A stretch of 64,000 nt of DNA from Marinobacter mobilis. Its GTDB lineage: Bacteria; Pseudomonadota; Gammaproteobacteria; Pseudomonadales; Oleiphilaceae. Under the pieces are notes generated by a model. It saw only the letters and a list, made by a program, of their open reading frames with translations, searched no databases and was not told the DNA's origin. Positions 58,291 to 64,000 of the stretch are shown in pieces (within the stretch, counting starts at the first letter, position 1; every line of letters starts with the position of its first letter). The stretch spans positions 177,729 through 241,728 of the forward strand of contig NZ_FNNE01000008.1 in assembly GCF_900106945.1 (NCBI RefSeq). The letters run 5' to 3'. The position numbers and the translations under genes were made by a program.

Positions 58291-58302
58291 GAGGCGCGCC
58301 TC
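58291..58302. repeat. 12-bp palindrome between bamD and rluD
   Basis: GAGGCGCGCCTC is a perfect palindrome in the 127-bp divergent gap. It could be a regulator site or chance GC-rich symmetry. Confidence 0.4.
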
Positions 58303-58347
58303 CCATGAGTGGCTTTTGTAATACTTATCGACGACACCAGGCCCTGA

Positions 58348-59325
58348 ATGACCGCCGCAAATCGAATCTCCGAGTCTTATGTAATCCCCCCCGAATTGAG
58401 TGATCGCCGCCTCGATCAGGCCGCTGCGACACTCATGCCCGAGCACTCCCGTTCCCGCCTTCAGAGCTGGATCAAGAGTGGAGCCCTGACCGTTAATGGC
58501 GAGGTTCGCAAACCCAGGGACAAGGTCATGCTGGATGACCGTCTGGAACTGGATGCTGAGCCGGAAGTCCAGGTGACCTGGGAAGCTGAGTCCATTTCCC
58601 TCGATATTGTCTATGAAGATGAACATCTGATTGTTATCAACAAGCCTGCGGGCCTCGTGGTGCACCCGGCGGCTGGTCATGCGGCCGGTACGCTGGTCAA
58701 CGCCATCCTTCACCATGCGCCGGAGGTGGAAAACCTGCCCCGGGCGGGCATTGTCCATCGCCTGGATAAAGACACCTCAGGGGTGATGGTGGTGGCCCGT
58801 AGTCTGATTGCCCATACTTCCCTGGTCAATCAGCTACAGACACGAACCATGGGGCGTGAGTACGAGGCGGTGATTGTTGGTACCTTAACGGGCGGCGGCA
58901 CGGTGGACGCCCCGATTGGGCGGCACCCCCGGGAACGAAAGAAAATGGCCGTGGTTGCCGATGGCAAGCCGGCGGTCACCCATTATCGTCTGATTGAGCG
59001 ATTTGAGGCTCATACCCATGTCCGCTGCAAGCTGGAAAGTGGGCGTACCCACCAGATCCGGGTCCACATGGCTCATATCAAACACCCGCTGGTTGGCGAT
59101 CCGGTTTACTGTGGCCGGGTTCGTTTGCCGAAAGCGGCTACCGCCGAGCTGCGGGACGTGTTGTCGAAGTTCCATCGTCAGGCGCTCCATGCCCGTAAAC
59201 TGACGCTGGTGCACCCGGAATCCGGAGAAGAGATGAGTTGGGAGACCGACCTGCCCGAAGATATGGTGCGGCTGCTGGACGTCCTGCGTCGGCATCGCGA
59301 CGAGTTGGCACAAAGTGACTTCTGA
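58348..59325 (+). CDS. rluD: 23S rRNA pseudouridine synthase RluD
   Basis: RluD forms pseudouridines 1911, 1915 and 1917 in helix 69 of 23S rRNA. The 325-residue protein has an N-terminal S4 domain (DRRLDQAAATLMPEHSRSRLQSWIKSGALTVNG) and the catalytic aspartate D140 in HRLDKDTSG, with the HQIRVHMAHIKHPLVGDPVY motif. Its end overlaps the start of the next gene by 11 bases. Confidence 0.97.
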   Translation: MTAANRISESYVIPPELSDRRLDQAAATLMPEHSRSRLQSWIKSGALTVNGEVRKPRDKVMLDDRLELDAEPEVQVTWEAESISLDIVYEDEHLIVINKPAGLVVHPAAGHAAGTLVNAILHHAPEVENLPRAGIVHRLDKDTSGVMVVARSLIAHTSLVNQLQTRTMGREYEAVIVGTLTGGGTVDAPIGRHPRERKKMAVVADGKPAVTHYRLIERFEAHTHVRCKLESGRTHQIRVHMAHIKHPLVGDPVYCGRVRLPKAATAELRDVLSKFHRQALHARKLTLVHPESGEEMSWETDLPEDMVRLLDVLRRHRDELAQSDF

Positions 59326-60067
59326 ACTCCCGGTCATTACGCCGGATTGGCCTGCCCCCCGCCAGGTTCATGCGGGGTGCAGTACCCGTTTGGGTGGGAC
59401 CAGCGTTGCCTGTTGGCACAGCCTGAATCTGGGCGGACACGTCAGTGACAACCCCGGTTACGTTGCTGAAAACCGGCAGAGGCTGGCGGAGTGGGCCGGT
59501 GTGTCCGGCGAAGCATTCTGTTGGCTGGAACAGGTTCATGGCACGGTTGTGGTCGATGCGCCAAGCCGTGACCGGACACCCCCCCGGGCGGATGCCAGCG
59601 TGACCCGTGATCGCGGCGTTGTCTGTACCGTGCTGACGGCGGATTGTCTGCCCGTGTTGTTCTGTGCTCGGGATGGCAGGCAGGTTGGCGCAGCCCACGC
59701 CGGCTGGCGAGGCCTGTGTGCCGGGGTTCTGGAAAATACCCTGAGTTCTTTTCGATGCTCTCCCTCAGAGATAATGGTCTGGCTGGGACCGGCTATCGGC
59801 CCGCAGGCTTTTGAAGTGGGGGCTGAAGTCCGTCAGCAGTTTCTGGCGGAGGACGCCGGCGCGGGAGCGGCCTTTGTGCCCAGCCCGCAACATCCTGATC
59901 GTTATCTGGCCAATCTTTACCTCCTCGCACGCCAGCGGCTGATCAGCGCAGGCGTTACAGATATTTACGGTGGAGACTTCTGTACCTATTCGGATCCAGA
60001 GCGCTTCTATTCCTACCGCCGGGATGGCGTCACCGGGCGCATGGCCAGTTTCATCTGGCTGGACTGA
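59315..60067 (+). CDS. pgeF: peptidoglycan editing factor PgeF (YfiH, laccase-domain protein)
   Basis: YfiH/PgeF proteins act on aberrant muropeptide precursors and belong to the DUF152 multicopper-like family. The 250-residue protein has the conserved LEQVHGTVVV, TADCLPVLF, AAHAGWRGLCAGVL and GPAIGPQAFEVG motifs, including the His and Cys residues of the metal site. It starts at GTG 59315 inside rluD. rluD-yfiH-clpB is the common order. Confidence 0.93.
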   Translation: MTSELPVITPDWPAPRQVHAGCSTRLGGTSVACWHSLNLGGHVSDNPGYVAENRQRLAEWAGVSGEAFCWLEQVHGTVVVDAPSRDRTPPRADASVTRDRGVVCTVLTADCLPVLFCARDGRQVGAAHAGWRGLCAGVLENTLSSFRCSPSEIMVWLGPAIGPQAFEVGAEVRQQFLAEDAGAGAAFVPSPQHPDRYLANLYLLARQRLISAGVTDIYGGDFCTYSDPERFYSYRRDGVTGRMASFIWLD

Positions 60068-60104
60068 CGTCCGTCAAAAAACTGACAGTTTTATTTGTTT
60101 GGTT

Positions 60105-60132
60105 CTTGAACTCCTGACAGTCGCCCCTACAT
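60105..60132 (+). promoter_or_regulatory. sigma32 heat-shock promoter of clpB
   Basis: CTTGAA (60105-60110), 13-bp spacer, CCCCTACAT (60124-60132) match the sigma32 pattern CTTGAAA / CCCCATNT closely. It lies about 85 bp before clpB, a classical heat-shock gene. Confidence 0.7.
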
Positions 60133-60215
60133 TTAATGTCAAAGCAAACGGCAGCCTGTGACCGTTATTCATTTGATTACACGGCTGCACTTATTCGATT
60201 GGGGACGACCAAATT

Positions 60216-62792
60216 ATGAGAATCGATAAGCTGACCAGTCGCTTACAGACCGCACTTGCGGATGCTCAGTCCATTGCTGTTGGCAAGGATCATAACTTCA
60301 TCGAACCGCTGCACCTGATGCAGGCACTTCTGGATCAGCAGGGCAGCTCGATCAAACCGTTGCTGAAGCAAGTCGGGGTTGAACCGGGCCGACTGCGCCA
60401 GGCTGTGGCCCGGGAAATTGAGACCCTGCCAGAAGTCAAAGGATCGGCAGGGGATGTGTCCATGTCGAACGATATGGGGCGCCTGTTCAATATCGCGGAC
60501 AAGCTGGCACAGCAACGCAAGGACCAGTTTATTTCCAGTGAATTGATGCTGCTGGCGGCCCTGGAGGATCGCGGCACCCTCGGGCGTGTTTTGCGGGAGC
60601 AGGGCGTAGATAAGGCGGCGCTGGAAAAGGCCATTGATGAGGTCAGGGGGGGCGAGTCCGTCAATGACGCCTCGGCAGAGGAAAACCGGCAGGCCCTGGG
60701 CAAGTACACCATCGACCTGACTGAACGGGCGGAGGCCGGCAAACTGGACCCGGTTATCGGTCGTGATGATGAAATTCGTCGAACCATTCAGGTATTGCAG
60801 CGTCGTCGCAAGAACAACCCGGTACTGATTGGCGAGCCGGGGGTTGGTAAGACGGCAATCGTGGAAGGCTTGGCTCAGCGGATCGTTGACGGCGAAGTGC
60901 CCGAGGGACTGCGTGGCAAGAAGGTGCTGTCGCTGGATATGGGGGCGTTGATTGCTGGCGCCAAATTTCGAGGCGAGTTCGAGGAGCGCCTGAAAGCGGT
61001 CCTTAACGAGTTGGCGAAACAGGAAGGGCAGATCATCCTGTTCATTGATGAGCTGCACACCATGGTAGGCGCCGGCAAGGCCGAGGGCTCCATGGATGCG
61101 GGCAACATGCTCAAGCCTGCGCTGGCGCGTGGGGAGCTCCACTGTGTCGGCGCCACCACACTGGATGAGTACCGTGAACACATCGAAAAAGACGCGGCCT
61201 TGGAGCGTCGGTTCCAGAAGGTGCTGGTATCCGAGCCCAGCGAAGAGGATACCATTGCCATCCTGCGGGGGCTGAAAGAACGCTATGAGGTGCACCACGG
61301 GGTGGAAGTGACGGATGGGGCAATTATTGCCGCCGCCAAACTTTCCCATCGCTACATCGCCGACCGGCAGTTGCCGGACAAGGCCATTGACCTGGTGGAC
61401 GAAGCAGCGAGTCAGATCCGCATGGAAATGGACTCCAAGCCTGAGGCTCTTGATCGCCTCGAGCGTCGCCTGATCCAGCTCAAGATCGAACGGGAGGCGC
61501 TGAAAAAAGAGACCGATGAGGCGTCCAAGAAGCGTCTTACAGAGCTGAAAGATGTGATCAGCAGCGTTGAGCGGGAATTCGCTGACCTGGAGGAGGTCTG
61601 GAATACCGAGAAGGCAGCGCTGCACGGTTCCCAGAAAATCAAAAGCCAGTTAGAGCAGGCCCGAATCGATCTTGAGAATGCTCGTCGTGGCGGAAATCTC
61701 GCTGAGATGTCTGAGTTGCAGTACGGCCGGATTCCGGAGTTGGAGCGCCAGCTGGATATGGCCAGCCAGGCAGAAATGATGGAAATGAAGCTGCTCCGGA
61801 ATCGGGTGACCGATGAGGAAATCGCAGAAGTTGTTTCCAAGTGGACAGGTATTCCGGTGTCGAAGATGCTCGAAGGCGAGCGGGACAAGCTGATGCGGAT
61901 GGAAGAGGCGCTGCACCAGCGGGTGATTGGTCAGGATGAGGCGGTCGAAGCGGTATCCAATGCGGTGCGTCGCTCCCGGGCAGGACTGTCCGACCCCAAT
62001 CGCCCCAACGGCTCCTTTCTGTTTCTCGGGCCCACCGGTGTGGGCAAGACAGAGTTGTGTAAATCGCTGGCCTCGTTCCTGTTTGATACTGAGGAGGCGA
62101 TGGTCCGCATCGACATGTCGGAATTCATGGAGAAACACTCCGTGGCCCGGCTGATCGGTGCGCCTCCTGGCTATGTGGGTTATGAGGAAGGCGGATACCT
62201 GACTGAGGCAGTGCGCCGCCGGCCCTACTCCGTGCTGTTGTTGGATGAGGTCGAGAAGGCCCATCCGGATGTGTTCAATATTCTGCTGCAGGTGCTGGAA
62301 GATGGTCGTTTGACTGATGGTCAGGGGCGGACGGTGGATTTCCGTAATACTGTGATTGTGATGACCTCCAACCTGGGTTCAGACATCATCCAGCAGCGGG
62401 CCGGGGAAGAGAACTACGAAAGCATGAAGTCGGCGGTGATGGAGGTGGTTGGTACCCATTTCCGTCCTGAATTCATCAACCGTGTTGATGAAGTGGTTGT
62501 ATTTCACCCCCTGGGTGGCGAGCAGATTCACGGTATTGCCAAGGTCCAGATCGAATTGCTCAGCCGGCGCCTCAAGGATCAGGACATGGTGCTTGCGCTG
62601 GATGAATCAGCGATGAATCTGCTGGCAGAGGTGGGCTATGATCCGGTCTACGGTGCCCGGCCTCTCAAGCGTGCGATTCAGCGGATGATCGAGAACCCGC
62701 TGGCGCAGCGGTTGTTGCAGGGGGATTTTGTGCCGGGAGATACCATCAGGGCCACGGTGCAGGACCATGCGTTGGTCTTTGCCAAGGGGTGA
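60216..62792 (+). CDS. clpB: ATP-dependent disaggregase ClpB
   Basis: ClpB works with DnaK to dissolve protein aggregates. The 858-residue protein has the N domain, first AAA+ domain with Walker A at 206-213 (GEPGVGKT), the coiled-coil middle domain at about 400-520 (long charged heptads), and second AAA+ with Walker A at 605-612 (GPTGVGKT). Transcription is probably from the sigma32 promoter upstream. A strong terminator follows. Confidence 0.98.
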   Translation: MRIDKLTSRLQTALADAQSIAVGKDHNFIEPLHLMQALLDQQGSSIKPLLKQVGVEPGRLRQAVAREIETLPEVKGSAGDVSMSNDMGRLFNIADKLAQQRKDQFISSELMLLAALEDRGTLGRVLREQGVDKAALEKAIDEVRGGESVNDASAEENRQALGKYTIDLTERAEAGKLDPVIGRDDEIRRTIQVLQRRRKNNPVLIGEPGVGKTAIVEGLAQRIVDGEVPEGLRGKKVLSLDMGALIAGAKFRGEFEERLKAVLNELAKQEGQIILFIDELHTMVGAGKAEGSMDAGNMLKPALARGELHCVGATTLDEYREHIEKDAALERRFQKVLVSEPSEEDTIAILRGLKERYEVHHGVEVTDGAIIAAAKLSHRYIADRQLPDKAIDLVDEAASQIRMEMDSKPEALDRLERRLIQLKIEREALKKETDEASKKRLTELKDVISSVEREFADLEEVWNTEKAALHGSQKIKSQLEQARIDLENARRGGNLAEMSELQYGRIPELERQLDMASQAEMMEMKLLRNRVTDEEIAEVVSKWTGIPVSKMLEGERDKLMRMEEALHQRVIGQDEAVEAVSNAVRRSRAGLSDPNRPNGSFLFLGPTGVGKTELCKSLASFLFDTEEAMVRIDMSEFMEKHSVARLIGAPPGYVGYEEGGYLTEAVRRRPYSVLLLDEVEKAHPDVFNILLQVLEDGRLTDGQGRTVDFRNTVIVMTSNLGSDIIQQRAGEENYESMKSAVMEVVGTHFRPEFINRVDEVVVFHPLGGEQIHGIAKVQIELLSRRLKDQDMVLALDESAMNLLAEVGYDPVYGARPLKRAIQRMIENPLAQRLLQGDFVPGDTIRATVQDHALVFAKG

Positions 62793-62810
62793 GGGTGGCT
62801 TGTAAACAGG

Positions 62811-62839
62811 AAAAGGGGCGAAAGCCCCTTTTCTTCTTT
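62811..62839 (+). terminator. Rho-independent terminator after clpB
   Basis: AAAAGGGGC (62811-62819) pairs with GCCCCTTTT (62824-62832) around a GAAA tetraloop, with more Ts after it. Confidence 0.9.
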
Positions 62840-62914
62840 GCGCCCTTGCTCTGCCTCGTGCCGCGGTCGTTCCTTCCCGGGCTGCTTGCAGGGCAGGGTT
62901 GTTATTCTTTGAGG

Positions 62915-63379
62915 CTACTTTTCGGCTGAGGATTCGTTGCAGTTTTCAGTCGCAATTTGACTGAAATAGGCTTTCTTCTCGGCAATCTCTTCAGGGCTGA
63001 GATATCGAGTTTCCCCATTCTCCTCTATCTTCACCCGACTGCTGGTGTTCATGACGCTGAGGTTGGTGCGTGCGGTTTCGCAGTTCGCTTCCATCTGTCG
63101 CTGCCGAGCTTGTTCCTGAGCGGTCATCTGCTGGGCTTCTGCTCTTGCCTGTTGAGCCTCTTCCAGCTCGCCCAGCTGAGCCTGTGGGGATGCGGTTTGT
63201 GAATTTCCACTGGCGCTGCCGGTCCGGATGTTGACCGATTCTGCATTTCGTCCGGTAGGTTGGCGGTCACCGTAGTGGGTGATGCCGTTCTCATCAGTCC
63301 ATTTGTAGACAGATTCGCTAACTGCGAGCCCAGGCGCCATGGTTACGGCCAGGGCAAAAAAAAGTGATCTGCTTTTCAT
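62915..63379 (-). CDS. DUF4124-domain protein with signal peptide
   Basis: The 154-residue protein has a signal peptide of about 20 residues, then a DUF4124 domain (VYKWTDENGITHYGDRQPTGRNAESVNI), a Gln/Ala-rich coiled-coil-like stretch (about residues 70-105) and a C-terminal region with two Cys (ANCETARTNL and ATENCNESS) that may pair in the periplasm. DUF4124 function is unknown. The frame continues far upstream, but only ATG 63379 gives a signal peptide. Confidence 0.85.
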   Translation of the reverse strand: MKSRSLFFALAVTMAPGLAVSESVYKWTDENGITHYGDRQPTGRNAESVNIRTGSASGNSQTASPQAQLGELEEAQQARAEAQQMTAQEQARQRQMEANCETARTNLSVMNTSSRVKIEENGETRYLSPEEIAEKKAYFSQIATENCNESSAEK

Positions 63380-63877
63380 GCCAATACTCGTTATTTGCCG
63401 GTTAACTACAGGCATCCAAACATGCCCGCAAGGTATGGGTTGTCTGTCTATTGTGAGGGTTTCAATCCCGATGACGCAATTTTCTGCGTCACAGATCAGA
63501 CAAAGTATGGCAGAGTTTGAACGGCTTGCTGGCAAAATCTCTTCGTCGCCGCTATTGACAGGGAGTTTCGCGCTGTCAGAATTACCGATTGCCTGAAAAC
63601 AGGGGTCAATACGGCAGGCAATCCCGAGCATGTATTCCCCGTGAATTACCACACTGAACACTACGCGTCATGGGCGCGGAACGGTTGTTGCGCAGCCGCA
63701 GCCCGTTATTGGCCGTTCTCCGCAACCCTCAGGAGTGCGGCTGGCCAGGAGATAACCTCTCGTCAGTTGGTGTGGCGGAACGCGCGGTTCGGCTTTCAAA
63801 AGAAGCTATGTAACCGGGCATCCAGGCAACCGGGGGTGTTTCCCCGGAACATTCACTCGTAGCAGAGGGTAGAAAAC
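63380..63877. other. 498-bp upstream region of the acetolactate synthase gene
   Basis: A TTGACA is at 63555-63560 but lacks a good -10 at 17 bp. A hairpin CCGGGG/CCCCGG (63830-63847) sits 30 bp before the ilv start without a T run. No leader peptide rich in Leu, Ile or Val was found. Open frames here show no recognisable motif. Confidence 0.5.
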
Positions 63878-64000
63878 GTGGAGTTATTGTCTGGCGCCGA
63901 TATGCTGATCCGGTCCCTGGAAGATGAAGGGATCGAATACATATACGGCTATCCGGGTGGTGCAGCGCTGCATATTTATGATGCGCTGTTTAGGCAGGAC
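63878..64000 (+). CDS. ilvI: acetolactate synthase large subunit, 5' part only
   Basis: Translation from GTG 63878 gives [21 protein letters not shown] followed by [16 protein letters not shown], the N-terminus of acetohydroxyacid synthase large subunits with the ThDP-binding region start. The gene runs off the window (41 codons seen). It makes acetolactate for valine and leucine synthesis. The symbol ilvI is the Pseudomonas-type name; ilvB is a synonym in some genomes. AGAGGGT 9-15 bases upstream may act as ribosome site. Confidence 0.88.
   Translation, partial: MELLSGADMLIRSLEDEGIEYIYGYPGGAALHIYDALFRQD

Noticed and set aside
60243..61625. 460-codon minus-strand open frame opposite clpB
   Set aside because: Antisense shadow of clpB without motifs or ribosome site.
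63555..63583. sigma70 promoter of ilvI
   Set aside because: The -35 is perfect but the hexamer 17 bp downstream (AGAATT) is a poor -10.
63641..63862. 73-codon frame before ilvI as a leader peptide
   Set aside because: Not rich in Leu, Ile or Val, too long for a leader peptide, and there is no paired terminator structure.

Overview
The window reads as a chromosomal segment of a gammaproteobacterium close to Marinobacter (order Pseudomonadales in the broad sense). This is inferred from protein similarity by eye and gene order. The run clpB - yfiH - rluD - bamD - pilS/pilR - minor pilins - ispH - fkpB - lspA - ileS - ribF - murJ - rpsT - proB - obgE - rpmA - rplU - ispB matches the order known from Pseudomonas aeruginosa. 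A wax-ester synthase/DGAT gene fits an oil- or lipid-storing marine relative. No tRNA, rRNA, transposase, phage gene or CRISPR array was seen.

Layout. 1-7800: end of a DamX-like SPOR protein, then gltB-gltD (GOGAT) and hemE. 7.9-11.3 kb: a PilZ protein and the opposite-strand pair ettA-radA. 11.6-18.2 kb: glyA, nrdR, ribD, ribB with a degenerate GTP-cyclohydrolase-II-like domain, ribH, nusB, thiL and pgpA, largely overlapping and co-directional. 18.2-23.1 kb: a small DUF6316-like gene, a DUF2057-type lipoprotein, a WS/DGAT acyltransferase, a LysR regulator and a divergent glutathionyl-hydroquinone reductase. 23.2-35.6 kb: ispB, rplU-rpmA, obgE-proB, rpsT, murJ-ribF and ileS-lspA-fkpB-ispH. 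35.8-55.6 kb: an unusually large type IV pilus accessory locus. 55.7-64 kb: nadE, bamD, rluD, yfiH, clpB, a DUF4124 protein and the start of an acetolactate synthase gene.

The most notable region is the pilus locus. It holds two complete, strongly diverged minor-pilin/PilY1 operons in tandem. Cluster A is fimU-pilV-pilW-pilX-pilY1-pilE. Cluster B is fimU-pilV-pilW-pilX-pilY1. Between them sit a fimT on the other strand, a second pilE and a short fimT-like remnant. pilR and pilS follow on the opposite strand. Cluster A looks AT-richer than cluster B and has two perfect LytTR (AlgR-type) boxes 21 bp apart in front of it. Cluster B has no such boxes but has a 14-bp palindrome upstream. The two PilY1 adhesins differ at the RGD and calcium-loop region. 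Together this suggests two separately regulated pilus-tip complexes that could be exchanged on one pilus machine. That last step is inference.

The other genes are mostly housekeeping: ammonia assimilation, heme, folate/one-carbon, riboflavin/FMN, thiamine-PP, NAD, isoprenoid and quinone precursors, ribosome assembly, outer membrane and lipoprotein processing, and protein disaggregation.
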